63,929 nucleotides of DNA from Nemertoderma westbladi (GCA_032718475.1 JAUCBJ010004535.1:1-63929), one strand, 5' to 3'; counted from the first letter of the stretch, positions 1 to 11,600 are shown. Made by a program: numbers and translations. The notes: generated by a model not told the origin, from the sequence alone.

Positions 1-180
1 AGAATTTAAATTTTTGCTTTTATTCTTTAGCGAAAGAGAAAATGTCACCAACGATATTTCACCAGTGGTACCTATTTATATATAAACATATTCTTCTACT
101 TATTAATTTTATTTATTTTTTTGGAGAGCTAGATAAAAATCTCCTAAAAAAATATTATTTGTTCCACTTTCTAATTTTAG
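1..180. repeat. AT-rich flank with a dispersed-repeat fragment (family B)
   Basis: The first ~75 bases resemble, with divergence, the sequences at 8390-8640 and (reverse complement) 31880-31975. All share a block with 'agaattttta', a 'tagcgaaagagaaaa'-like stretch and 'caccag'. This is an old dispersed-repeat fragment cut by the window edge. No gene is visible. Confidence 0.4.
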
Positions 181-996
181 TAAGCTCTCCATAATTAAAG
201 TTTGCTCTCCATAATTAAAGTAAGCTCTTCATAATTAAAGTAAGCTCTTCATAATTAAAGTTTGCTCTCCATAATTAAAGTAAGCTCTTCATAATTAAAG
301 TAAGCTCTTCATAATTAAAGTAAGCTCTTCATAATTAAAGTAAGCTCTTCATAATTAAAGTTTGCTCTCCATAATTAAAGTAAGCTCTCCATAATTAAAG
401 TAAGCTCTTCATAATTAAAGTTTGCTCTCCATAATTAAAGTAAGCTCTTCATAATTAAAGTAAGCTCTTCATAATTAAAGTAAGCTATTCATAATTAAAG
501 TAAGCTCTTCATAATTAAAGTAAGCTCTCCATAATTAAAGTAAGCTCTCCATAATTAAAGTAAGCTCTTCATAATTAAAGTAAGCTCTCCATAATTAAAG
601 TAAGCTCTCCATAATTAAAGTAAGCTCTTCATAATTAAAGTTTGCTCTCCATAATTAAAGTAAGCTCTTCATAATTAAAGTAAGCTCTTCATAATTAAAG
701 TAAGCTATTCATAATTAAAGTAAGCTCTTCATAATTAAAGTAAGCTCTCCATAATTAAAGTAAGCTCTCCATAATTAAAGTAAGCTCTCCATAATTAAAG
801 TAAGCTCTTCATAATTAAAGTAAGCTCTTCATAATTAAAGTAAGCTCTCCATAATTAAAGTAAGCTCTCCATAATTAAAGTAAGCTCTCCATAATTAAAG
901 TAAGCTCTCCATAATTAAAGTAAGCTCTCCATAATTAAAGTAAGCTCTTCACAATTAAAGTATGCTCTCCATAATTAAAGTAAGCTCTCCATAATT
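181..996 (+). repeat. 20-bp satellite array, left block (~41 copies)
   Basis: Head-to-tail copies of a 20-bp unit, taagctctccataattaaag, with recurring variants (ctcttc for ctctcc, ttt for taa at the start). Unit length is almost invariant. The array continues after the LINE insertion at 997-2026, so both blocks were one array of about 96 copies. Direct repeats without spacers; no coding potential. Confidence 0.97.
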
Positions 997-2026
997 CCGG
1001 AAGCACGGTCTATCGCATCACATATATGCGGATGACACCCAAATTTATATATTATTTAAGCCTGAACAATATTTACAAGCGAAATCAGTCACCGAAGAAT
1101 GTTTGAAAGAGATTCAGGAATGGATGAGGGAGCACTTCTTGAAGTTGAATACCGATAAAACTGAAACAATTTTGTTACAATCACGCTATGTGGCACCTCC
1201 ACATCACATGAATGGTGCAATACAAGTGGGTGATGATTTGGTGCCAATAAGCGAATGGACTAAGAGTCTAGGTGCCATTTTTGACACCAACTTCACAATG
1301 GTTAGACATATAAACGCGACCGTGCGATGTTGTTTCTTTCATTTAAGAAGAATCGCGAAAATCAGAGTCGCACCTTGGAAACAATGGTGCACACGTTCAT
1401 TACCAGTAGATTGGACCAAAACAACTCTCTTTATTATGGTCTACCAAAGAACCTTATCGGCAAACTACAGAAAGTTCAAAACGCCTCAGCACGTCTGATA
1501 AAACGCATCCGCAAGAGAGATCCTATTACCCCTACACTGAAGGAATTACATTGGCTGCCAGTAGAGAGAAGGATCGAGTATAAGATTTCACTACTAACAT
1601 ATAAGTGCGTTAATCATTTGGCTCCAAGTTACTTGGCCGAATTATTGGATCGATATGAACCATATCGTACCTTAAGAACAAGTGGTGCTGGACTGTTACG
1701 CATTCCAACGTGTATACTTACCTATTATGGTAGACGGTCGTTCTCCTTTGCAGCTCCAACGGTGTGGAACTCACTACCCTCGAAAATCAGAGACTCTCCC
1801 ACTCTTGATTCGTTTAAGGCTCAGCTAAAAACCCATCTCTTCATAAAGCAATACGGGAATTAAGTTTCTCAGCGTGTTTTTAAACTTTTAAATTCATTAA
1901 TGACCGATCTCTTTGTAAAGCAATACTTTTTAATGTTTTTAAAAAATTTTAAATCGTTAAATTTTGTGCAGTGCAGCGCCTTTGATCATCACGTTAAAAG
2001 GCGCTATATAAATTTTTATTATTATT
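997..2026 (+). mobile_element. 5'-truncated non-LTR retrotransposon (L2/CR1-like LINE) inside the satellite
   Basis: The start encodes the end of a reverse transcriptase catalytic core (YADDTQIY-type motif at about 1018-1050). The frame from ~1327 to 1863 encodes the typical C-terminal region (LLYGLPKN, LQKVQNASARL, LHWLPVERRI, APTVWNSLP). One frameshift near 1330-1450 breaks the ORF. The 3' end carries the 'ggcgctatataaat' hairpin-type tail and an (ATT)n run, usual for L2/CR1-type LINEs. The insertion is flanked by 'ataatt' on both sides (991-996 and 2027-2032), consistent with a short target-site duplication or with the repeat itself. It is not functional: most of the RT and the whole endonuclease are absent. 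Confidence 0.9.
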
Positions 2027-3135
2027 ATAATTAAAGTAAGCTCTCCATAATTAAAGTAAGCTCTCCATAATTAAAGTAAGCTCTTCATAATTAAAGTAAG
2101 CTCTTCATAATTAAAGTAAGCTATTCATAATTAAAGTAAGCTCTCCATAATTAAAGTAAGCTCTCCATAATTAAAGTAAGCTCCCCATAATTAAAGTAAG
2201 CTCTCCATAATTAAAGTAAGCTCTTCATAATTAAAGTTTGCTCTCCATAATTAAAGTAAGCTCTTCATAATTAAAGCAAGCTCTCCATAATTAAAGTAAG
2301 CTCTTCATAATTAAAGTAAGCTCTCCATAATTAAAGTAAGCTCTCCATAATTAAAGTAAGCTCTTCGTAATTAAAGTAAGCTCTCCATAATTAAAGTAAG
2401 CTCTCCATAATTAAAGTAAGCTCTCCATAATTAAAGTAAGCTCTTCATAGTTAAAGTAAGCTCTTCATAATTAAAGTAAGCTCTCCATAATTAAAGTAAG
2501 CTCTCCATAATTAAAGTAAGCTCTCCATAATTAAAGTAAGCTCTTCATAGTTAAAGTAAGCTCTTCATAATTAAAGTAAGCTCTTCATAATTAAAGTAAG
2601 CTCTCCATAATTAAAGTAAGCTCTCCATAATTAAAGTGAGCTCTCCATAATTAAAGTAAGCTCTTCGTAATTAAAGTAAGCTCTTCATAATTAAAGTAAG
2701 CTCTTCATAATTAAAGTAAGCTCTTCATAATTAAAGTAAGGTCTTCATAATTAAAGTAAGCTCTTCATAATTAAAGTAAGCTCTCCATAATTAAAGTAAG
2801 CTCTCCATAATTAAAGTAAGCTCTTCGTAATTAAAGTAAGCTCTTCATAATTAAAGTAAGCTCTCCATAATTAAAGTAAGCTCTCCATAATTAAAGTAAG
2901 CTCTCCATAATTAAAGTAAGCTCTTCATAGTTAAAGTAAGCTCTTCATAATTAAAGTAAGCTCTTCATAATTAAAGTAAGCTCTTCATAATTAAAGTAAG
3001 CTCTTCATAATTAAAGTAAGCTCTCCATAATTAAAGTAAGCTCTCCATAATTAAAGTAAGCTCTTCGTAATTAAAGTAAGCTCTTCATAATTAAAGTAAG
3101 CTCTCCATAATTAAAGTAAGCTCTTCATAATTAAA
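2027..3135 (+). repeat. 20-bp satellite array, right block (~55 copies)
   Basis: Continuation of the 20-bp array after the LINE, with the same two main variants (ctctcc, ctcttc) and scattered point changes (ctattc, ctccc, cttcgtaa, catag). The array ends abruptly at a junction with the 38-bp repeat. Confidence 0.97.
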
Positions 3136-3500
3136 TAATAGCACTACCCGTTAAATAACTAATAGCACTACCCGGGCGCGGGGTCACGTTCCATAACTAA
3201 TAGCACTACCCGGGCGCGGGGTCACGTTCCATAACTAATAGCACTACCCGGGCGCGGGGTCACGTTCCATATTTAATAGGACTACCCGGCCGCGGGGTCA
3301 CGTTCCATATCTAATAGCACTACCCGGCCGCGGGGTCACGTTCCATAACTAATAGCACTACCCGGGCGCGGGGTCACGTTCCATAACTAATAGCACTACC
3401 CGGGCGCGGGGTCACGTTCCATATCTAATAGCACTACCCGGGCGCGGGGTCACGTTCCATTTCTAATAGCACTACCCGGCCGCGGGGTCACGTTCCATAG
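3136..3500 (+). repeat. GC-rich 38-bp tandem repeat (9 full copies plus one partial)
   Basis: Unit of 38 bp beginning taatagcactacccgggcgc and ending cacgttccataac. Copies start at 3160, 3198, 3236, 3274, 3312, 3350, 3388, 3426 and 3464, with a truncated one at 3136. Variants swap cccgggcgcggg for cccggccgcggg, changing which palindromic hexamer is present. It contrasts strongly with the AT-rich satellite it abuts. 3501-3777 shows nothing recognisable. Confidence 0.95.
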
Positions 3501-3777
3501 CGTCATCATCATCACCTGGTCACACAAGATAAATCTGACGAAATAAATGATTAATCCGATCCCCATCACCGTCCACATAATAATATACTACTATGGTCTC
3601 TATCTAATATATCCGGGCGCTCCTGCCATACAATTAATACCGAATTACAAATTGCATTTTATTTAACGTTACAACATGATGTAAACAATTACAACTACAA
3701 ACATAAATGTAAATAATTTTAATAACAAACTTATTAAAAGATTGGGACTCTTATTGCGGCCCTAGCCCTAACAACCA

Positions 3778-3798
3778 CCCCCCCCCCCCCCCCCCCCC
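3778..3798 (+). repeat. poly(C) run, 21 bases
   Basis: Uninterrupted C homopolymer, one of at least seven G/C homopolymers of 16-28 bases in the window. Confidence 0.95.
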
Positions 3799-3814
3799 AC
3801 CATTCCCCTTAGGT

Positions 3815-4124
3815 AGGCCTGTTACATGTGACAACTCTTTTAGAGCAACTTTCTCGGCAACTTGTAGAGCAACCCAGGTTGCCGATCAAGTTGCTCCGTG
3901 TAAACACGTAAAAAAGTTGCCGTAAAAGTTGCTCAACTTTTACGGCAACTTGAAGGAATTTGCGTTGGCGAATTAAAGCGGGATAATCAAATTAAATTAT
4001 CAAAAACTAGCTAGTAGATAAAATTACCCGCTATTTTACAGTCAAACTAGCCAAGTTGCTCTAAAAGTTGCCGGTCAAGTTGCTGGTAAAGTTGCTGGTA
4101 AAGTTGCCACGTGTAAACAGGCCT
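3815..4124. mobile_element. MITE-like element with ~24-bp terminal inverted repeats
   Basis: The left end (aggcctgttacatgtgacaa) is matched by the reverse complement of the right end (aggcctgtttacacgtggca). The interior is built of repeated 'aagttgc' and 'gcaactt' words in both orientations and includes a hairpin near 3912-3952. No transposase. It is a ~310-bp non-autonomous DNA transposon; superfamily not assigned. The short reading frame in its right end is not a gene. Confidence 0.75.
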
Positions 4125-4490
4125 TTAGATATTCTCTTGTGCTGTGTTAGTGCTCGACTAGCTAACGCTATTTACTCACACAGCACTAATATAATATTAT
4201 ATAAAATGTCAACTGCACATATTAATTACATTCCATTTGATATCGTACAACTAATATATACTAACATATAATAAATTGTACATTTATTGTTGTATTGTGC
4301 AGTATGTTATCTTGAGAAATAAAAAAAAAACGCAAATACCATCTCGGAGAATTAAAATCTCGAATTATATAAATAATAAGAATTATATAAATAATGTATT
4401 AATATAAACTGTTGCTGTTTTAAAACATTATTGATAATAAATATAAAACCAGCTCAAAACTTTTGCAGATTACAATGAATTTTACAATGA
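4125..4490. other. AT-rich spacer with a family A repeat fragment
   Basis: Mostly AT-rich non-coding DNA. Around 4331-4375 the words 'cgcaaataccatctcgg' and 'aattaaaatctcg' match the start of the dispersed family A repeat (better copies at 23930-24160 and 44359-44590). Confidence 0.4.
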
Positions 4491-4685
4491 AGTCTTATGT
4501 CCTTTTATTATAGGAAGGGATCTAGGGGTCTTAACCTCGAATGATAAGTTTATTTTTTTTACCGAAAATAACTTATCTTTTATTGGCGCAATTGTAGGAC
4601 TAATCCCATCACATCACTATTTTAACCGGGTAGTGTACAAATTTAGGAATCGCGTAATTTTTCTTGAAATTAATATCTTATATCT

Positions 4686-4798
4686 CTCCAAACCACATAC
4701 GCGTTTCGACCTTACTGGGTCTCATCAGCGTGGTGTCGGATTCGAACCTGGGACCTCGAGATGGAAGCCGAGACTACAACCACTAGACCACATGTTCT
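4686..4798 (-). mobile_element. tRNA-headed SINE with a hammerhead-ribozyme tail
   Basis: On the minus strand the sequence starts with a tRNA-like head: an A-box-like 'tggtctagtggttg' and a B-box-like 'ggttcgaatcc', closest by eye to tRNA-Glu/Asp. A short tail follows that folds as a hammerhead (separate entry). It lies inside one arm of a foldback element, and the other arm gives the empty site. Total length is ~112 bp. No poly(A) tail is evident. tRNA-like promoter boxes joined to a hammerhead are known in schistosome Sm-alpha retroposons. The tail may also correspond to the conserved central domain of broad animal SINE superfamilies; that identity needs a database comparison. Confidence 0.75.
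4692..4734 (-). ncRNA. Type I hammerhead ribozyme motif
   Basis: Read on the minus strand: stem I 3' strand ACCACG (4734-4729), core CTGATGA (4728-4722), stem II GACC / loop CAGTAA / GGTC (4721-4708), core GAAA (4707-4704). A minimal stem III is formed by the palindrome ACGCGT (4704-4699), followed by A at 4698 as the cleavage-site nucleotide (GUA triplet), then TGTGGT (4697-4692). TGTGGT pairs with ACCACG over six positions, one of them G-U. All invariant core residues are present. A very short stem III suggests efficient cleavage would need a dimer. Activity is inferred, not shown. Confidence 0.75.
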
Positions 4799-5192
4799 TG
4801 AGATATGGAGTATTAATTTCAAAGCCAGCTGCCATTTTATTAGCCCCTGATTTTTGATTATTGATAGTAACAATGTGTTGGCAAGCTGTGTTTTTCGAGG
4901 TGTTTGTTGGTAGCTGGCTTTGAAATTAATACTCCATATCTCAATATGAGATATTAATTTCAAGAAAAATTACGCGATTCCTAAATTTGTACACTACCCG
5001 GTTAAAATAGTGATGTGATGGGATTAGTCCTACAATTGCGCCAATAAAAGATAAGTTATTTTCGGTAAACAAATAAACTTATCATTCGAGGTTAAGACCC
5101 CTAGATCCCTTCCTATAATAAATGTATAATAACAAACACCTCGAAAAATACAGCTTGCCAACACATTGTTACTATCAATAGTCTTATGTCCT

Positions 5193-6436
5193 AGTACGGC
5201 ATCCTTCCACTACAGAGCCTCCGTGAGCAGGCCTTGTATTACGATGGCCTTGACATCAGGAGTTGAAGAGAACAGTAATTGCGTTTGCAGTAACTATGGA
5301 AGCGTATATAAAGATACTACAGTTAAATTTATTTTGTAACACTATCTTTTATTCTCTTTTATTGAGCAACAAAAAAGTACCAATTTAAGAATAAAATTAC
5401 ATTGCAAAAAACTTTGTTTTTTTCAATATTCGCTCGACCCTTTATTAACCTCGCAAATTATTATAAACTATACTTATTATAAACGCCTTTATTAACCTTG
5501 GTAAATAAAATGCCTCGAGAGTAGTGAAAAAAAGTTATACTTTTTTCCCATGTAATAAATAATTTTCACCGTTGGCTTTTTTTAACACTTTAGGCGAGTG
5601 GAAATTAGCTGAAATACTACTATTATTTATTAGACCTATAAAATTAACGCTGTACCGGTACGTCAAAATTATTATATAATGGAATAATGGATTCCCCTGA
5701 ATCGGATTCTACCTCCATTTTTTTTTAAACCTATTCCATATGCCAAAAGGTGAATTTTAAAAAAGTTCAATTTTAAAAAAGTTTAAATTTAAACTCAATG
5801 GCGGCGTCCTCTGCATGGTGATGATGGGTCTTGGCAATGAGATGTTGCCATAGTTGCATAGCCCCTCATTACTTATATGTGCATCATAGCTTCATAGGCA
5901 ACATTGTGCCCCCTGGTATATGTACCATGCAGAACCAGAGACTTGATATCTTAAGCTGTTAGATCCCAGCATTGGCTGCCCCTGCCATAGAGCAGCACAT
6001 GTTACTGTTCACGGAAAAGGCTCATCACATTACTGCGAAGCCAGGAAACTATAACACATTAACAGGCAGCGTAGCGAGGTCATCTACAATGCCATTAAAA
6101 AATCACCCAAAATATAATAAAATGTCTTCAACTACGGGTACGACATTATACACCCCCACTGACATACAGGCAGTAGGATATTTTTTGTAATAATTTAAGA
6201 AAAATTTGTGAATTAAAAAAAAGTTTAGAATAAATAATACAGTACAGTAATAGTTTACAATGGTAATGGCTACTGCTGTACAGCTGACGGTAGTAAAGAA
6301 TTCGCTAAACGACGTCAATACGACAGTTCCGCAATACATATGACTGTATGTGGGCTGGGTGTGCGTATTGCCTATATCAACTCCAACGCAGTGATCTACC
6401 GCAGCCGCAGGGCGCAGAACTAAATCCAAAATAAAC
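5193..6436. other. Intergenic, no gene recognised
   Basis: AT-rich sequence downstream of DRAP1 (which reads leftward). Short open frames here lack coding character. Confidence 0.5.
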
Positions 6437-6901
6437 TCAGTTGGAGTCGGACTCACTTAGATTATCATAATCGTTGGATCTTTCACTCTCCCGTCTCAGT
6501 AATCCCCCGACCGCCCCCTGACATTCGTCGTCCGTGTCAACCGATTCCCGCTTAGAGTTCCCCCCCACCGAGTTTCGACTTGTACTCTGGTTGCCGCCAT
6601 CCTCGCCCTGCTCCGTTCCCGTTGCGTAATCCTTAACGTCCGCCACTAACTCGCGAAGGAAATCGAACTCGGCCTCCTGTTCTATTGCACACTTGAGATG
6701 GACGGGAGTCAGTGTTTTCGCTTTGCGTTTTTCCGCTTCACTGCATGCCTTATCAAGGAGTTTCGACACGAATATTTCTATCGCCTTTGATATGAGAATC
6801 GGAGCCGCGATCGCTATTTTGCCAACGTCCTCGTTTACTTGCATTATTCGTTTAATTCTCTGAGGTGGAAATTTCGCGTTGAACTTTTTAGAAGACGGCA
6901 T
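6437..6901 (-). CDS. DRAP1: DRAP1 / NC2-alpha, negative cofactor 2 subunit
   Basis: 154-residue histone-fold protein. With its partner DR1 (NC2-beta) it binds the TBP-DNA complex in the nucleus and represses, or on some promoters assists, RNA polymerase II initiation. The start matches the family closely (MPSSKKFNAKFPP, then RIKRIMQ), and the histone fold spans residues ~10-85 (VGKIAIAAPILISKA, AKTLTPVHLK, EFDFLRELV). The C-terminal half (90-154) is low-complexity, rich in Ser, Asp and Glu. Human DRAP1 is ~205 aa, so the tail is shorter here. The frame runs uninterrupted from ATG to TGA, so the coding region has no intron, unlike most animal orthologues. A CCAAT pentamer on the minus strand at 6952-6956 lies ~50 bp upstream of the ATG. 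Confidence 0.93.
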   Translation of the reverse strand: MPSSKKFNAKFPPQRIKRIMQVNEDVGKIAIAAPILISKAIEIFVSKLLDKACSEAEKRKAKTLTPVHLKCAIEQEAEFDFLRELVADVKDYATGTEQGEDGGNQSTSRNSVGGNSKRESVDTDDECQGAVGGLLRRESERSNDYDNLSESDSN

Positions 6902-8384
6902 GATTATATCTTTTGAATTAAACAGCTACGGTCTGACGGTACCGGTACAGTATTGGCTGGTGGCTGGTGGCTGACTGGGTACCTGTACTGCTGCAGTACT
7001 GTGTGATAGTAATATCAAGTTAGCATGCAGTTAGCAGTTAGAGGCACAGTCTGACAGTGCACAGCCCTGTGGTGGAAATTTCATTAAAACTGTCATGTAA
7101 CCCTAACCTTAAGTCATGAGGCTCTAATCTAAGAATATGAAATATTATGGAAATTTGGACCCTTGCGGTAAGGTCCGAAATTCCACAAAATTGAAAGTTA
7201 ACACTACTGTACAGTGTACATACATAACATTAAAGTTATTAATCATGAAGATATAAATTTAAAATGCTGATATATTAAAATAATAACAAACTATTCCGGT
7301 GACTTTTATTATAACTGACTTATAATTTGCTCTTATTACTTACTATGTGGTTTAACTGCACTAATTGTTACATAACAATAACTGAATAACACGATGCAGG
7401 CACAATATTAGACATTAGCAAAACTAAATCATTATGAAAGGGCCAATATATATAAAGCTCAATATTGAGCCCCAATGCCCGTTCCACGGAGCCCTGCTCC
7501 GCCCCCGAAACCAAGCCCAATTAAAATAAATGAAAAATTATAAAAATTATATTCTCCTTAAATTAAGAGTAAATTATTCCCTTCAATACAGCAACCTTTT
7601 TTGCCTACCAGTTACCGATATGCCTACCATTATACATTGCTAGCAACAGCCTAAGGAATACAGTAGAACTGTTTTAATGAGGCACTAAGGCAAATCTGAT
7701 TGTAATACAATAGCGCAATAGGTTTACCTATACATTTCACGTGTCGAGACCTTAAGTATATGGTAGGCCTACCAGTAGTAAAAATAATAAATAAAACTCA
7801 AAGGCTGCAAGACCTACCCCTACCACAAAAAGTTTGGGGGGAGTGTAACACCTGTAATCTGTATATTGTTAGAATTATAATGTAATGTTCTATTTTATAC
7901 TACAGTATATTGTATTAAATTATATTACAATATCCAGGCGAAACAAAACGAAAAACAATTTTAAAATATATGAAACGAAACAAAAATTTCACACATTGAT
8001 AAATAACGAAACAAAACGAATATTTGATCTGATTGGTAAAAACGAAACGAAATTTCTGAAAACGAAACGAAATTGAAACTTCTTTCGTTTCGTTTCGTTT
8101 TATGCCATCCCTGCTTTGAATTATGAAATGCAGCATTAATGCTATATTGATACATTATATCAACATTATTGTTTTCTTAGGAAAGATGCTGTATGTAAAA
8201 CTCTTAACTCATAACAGATTACTTTATATTACAACCGACTACTTTATAAGACTATATAAAATTTATTCAATATCGTTGCGGTTTTTAAATATAATCTCAG
8301 TTTTAAATAGTCTCTCTGGGCGCGGACTCAACGTGTGACCACCCCGTAGGGCCTACACAATGTCCTGGAATATACCTCCTTCAC
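6902..8384. other. Intergenic, with a GAAAC-rich inverted region at 7935-8105
   Basis: No gene recognised. Around 7935-8105 the words cgaaac and gaaacgaaa recur on one side and tttcgtttcgtttcg on the other, so the stretch can fold back. A small related copy is at 61670-61705. The open frames across it reflect the A-rich repeat, not protein. Confidence 0.5.
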
Positions 8385-8640
8385 ATGGTGAGTCAGATTT
8401 TTTATTTTCTCTTTCAAGCTTTAGCTACAAGCGATTGAGAAAAGTGTCTCCGTCGGTATTGCACCAGTTACATTGCAATTATTGTTCAACCTTACAGTAC
8501 ATGTATAATTGATTTGTTGGTACTGTTAGAAAGTTGGCCATGCAAGGAATCCAAATATGTAATAAAATCTGACATACGTTGGAAAATAGTTGAGTAGGCA
8601 TACATGTATGGGCTTCCACAACGGGCCATTTATTCTACTT
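8385..8640 (+). repeat. Dispersed repeat family B copy
   Basis: Begins 'ggtgagtcag' followed by an A/T-rich block, and contains 'tattgcaccag', 'ttggtactgtta' and 'ccaaatatgta'. The same ordered blocks occur at 30490-30640, inverted at 31780-31980, and in part at 1-75 and 43040-43115. No coding capacity. Confidence 0.55.
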
Positions 8641-11600
8641 TATTTAATTAAATACACCATGGTCTAGAAAATTTTGTTTCTATTTTGTTGGAAGCAAATA
8701 CTTTCGAATCCAAATTTCCCAACCAAATTCGAATGATAGATCGTCCCTAAGTGCTTTTACAGCCTGGGCGGTCTCTCTCCTCAAATCATACTGTGTAGGC
8801 CTATTGTTTTTATTCACTGTTTAATTAAAGATGAGTGTGTATTAATAATAAAAATAATAAAATTATTTAACGTAATTTGGAACAACGTCATCTTTCCATT
8901 GGTAACAACAATTCACTATAATGTTAAGGAATAATTATGCAGAACGACTGGACGGGAGATACTAGGCCCTATGTGTAGATAGGCAAACCCGGTAGATAAA
9001 GACATACTGTATCTCTTTTTATAGGCCTACTTTCTTATCGTTTTTGACAGAGAAAACTGAAAGACCACAGATAGACAAATACACAATTTATTAAGTGTTA
9101 TTTACTCCATGTTTCGAATTAGATTCCGTACTCAAAGCACAAAGAGTTAATTAAGTAGTCCAGATTCGGAAAAAGTTTATAATCTTTAATAAATCTTACT
9201 AACTTTAATCATTAAAAAGAAACCGCACACTTCAATTACTCATGCAATGTGAATGTACATAAAATAAAATGAATGACGTCGTTGTATTTCGTGTAAATAG
9301 TGTTACTGGAATCAGCTGTGTTGTCAGGTGATAACCAATGACGCAATTTATCAAGTCATCATTTCATTCTTCAGTGGACATAACACAGTACAGCAGTACA
9401 GTATGCAATACCGGTATGCAAACTCAAAATCTGCCTGCTCAGTACAGAAATAGGGACTGTCTGACTGGTGACTGTATGTCGTGCTACAGTAGCCTACAAT
9501 AGTACTGCAGTATGGCAATAATGCAATACTGCAATTAGCCCACGTAGACGTACTGACGTAACGTATTCCAGTACTGCAGTATTCAGTAGGCCTATTGCAG
9601 TACTGCAGTAGCAGTACCGATACCGTACATTCCGTATTGTCAGATTATTACTGCTGTACTGCAGTACCGGTACTGCCTGACTGCATACTGTGGTACCACT
9701 CTTTCAATGTCTTTGCGTGGGGTGCGTGTAACAAACAACTGAACAATGAATAACATCAACTGATCAAGGGGACAGCCACATAACAAAACCAGTAATCAGG
9801 TAATGCAGTACTGCAGTATTGTTATTCTGTAATCGCAATCGGCCATACTGCCATATATAGGATAGCTGTACTGCCAGCCTACTGGCCTAGACCCTACACA
9901 CCTCAGCACTTTACAGCCTTAGCATTTCAGAATTTACAGACTTACAGACTTAGGCCATGCCAGCATGCAGAAAGGCAAAAACCGAACCAAGAATTCCAGA
10001 ATTCTAAAACTGCCGGGCCAGCCTGGGAAAGAATCGGAAATTGTCTAGGCCTAATCCAGTAATCGTTTTTATTATCATCTTGCTTGGCTGGTAACTGGGC
10101 TTAATACAGTCAGACAGTAATAAATAAATAGATTATTACAGTATTAACACACATCTTCTCTACTTACGAGGGAATGCAACCGCGCCCATCCGATGATTTG
10201 GCGACTTCAAAAACCGTTAACAATATGGAATTTCCTAGAAATCTGGAAATTGTATAGGTCTAGTAGTATAGTAGTGTATGAAATTGTGTATTTTTAGCAT
10301 TACCGGTAGTTACCGTAATATAACGTGCTATTTTTTATGTATTTTATTTAATTTAAATAATTATTGTTAAATTAGGCAACTTAACAGCGTTCTGGTGAAT
10401 TTCTCGTAACGCTGCAAAGTACTACTTTGCAGCGTTGCGGCCTATAGAACGGAACGCTGCAAAGTAATCAATGACATGGAAACAACTTAAATTACCGTAT
10501 TCCAGAATGTATTATTTCCATTTATGTTAATGTTTTTTTATTATCCAGTTTGCAGTGACGGGACTAGTTACTGTATATAAATAATTGTTTTACGTGTACT
10601 GTAATCCATTATGGCGAAATATCCAATAGAAGACACTTCAGCACTTCACTTTAGAGAAAATGACCAAAGAAAATGGCGACAGTGTTCAGTAAAACTTCAA
10701 GGACACAGACGGTGACTAAGGTTGCGTCAGTCGACTATAGTCAAGATGGATTAATGATTTATCACATCCATGCAGGAGATAACTTCCAATAAACTTTAAT
10801 TAGATTTAAATGTATAATTAATACTGTGTACCTGTTAATAAATTTCACTTATATTCGATTATTTCTTATATTCGATATAGTACATGATTAAAATGTATAA
10901 ATGAGCATCCATAAAATCCTTTCTTCACATACCGAACGCTGATAAGTTGACATAATGTAACGAAATTATATAGGGCCTACATCATTGCTTGCAAAGGTCA
11001 TTTTTCAGGGAGGGTCACATTTATATATGTAACCCTCCCTCGCTACGCTCGCTCGGTACATAAATAAACTCGGGTCATAACGCTGGAAAGTGCTACTTTG
11101 CACACAATGATTGATGTATAGTTAATATTAATTTCTTGCTACCGGTGGGGTGCCGAGTTATAGCAATTGCCGGTAATTTAACGACTGGTTGTGTAAATTG
11201 GATTCCTTCTCCATTGAATAGGCCTAAGTACAGGTACCTCCAAAATTTATGTAATTATTCTCGAACACATCACTATTACTGTTACTATTACTATTACAAA
11301 ATGTAGAGCAGGGAAGAATGAGGAATATAGGCCTAAGCCTATATTCCTCATTCTTCCCTGCTCTACATTTTGTTCGGCTTTTATTATGATAATTTATTTA
11401 GAATTTCCATGCTCAATTGTAGGCATATAAAGTTTATTTATATCATATTTTTTCGAGCATGAGATCTGTGAGATTGTTGGTAGCTATATACAGTATACAT
11501 ACACCCCCGTGATATTGATAGTTACTCACATAAATCATTTGGCGTTAAGCCATCCCACTAGCCACTAATAGTATCGTTGTTCGCAAAGAATTACCCACAA

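Larger units (their letters stand above)
4504..5179. mobile_element. Foldback insertion with nested inverted repeats and a 13-bp target duplication
   Basis: The insertion is bounded by a perfect 13-bp direct repeat, agtcttatgtcct, at 4491-4503 and 5180-5192. Inside, 4504-4690 is the near-exact reverse complement of 4940-5122. 4859-4908 is also the inverted copy of 5131-5180 (about 50 bp). The left arm is interrupted by a ~112-bp SINE (4686-4798); the arm copies show the uninterrupted sequence. No transposase or RT is encoded. Confidence 0.8.

Noticed and set aside
181-3500. CRISPR-like array
   Set aside because: Repeats are contiguous 20-bp and 38-bp units with no unique spacers, in animal DNA; they are satellites.
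4633-4963. Short frames on both strands around 4.6-5.0 kb
   Set aside because: They run across the SINE and the inverted-repeat arms and have no protein character.
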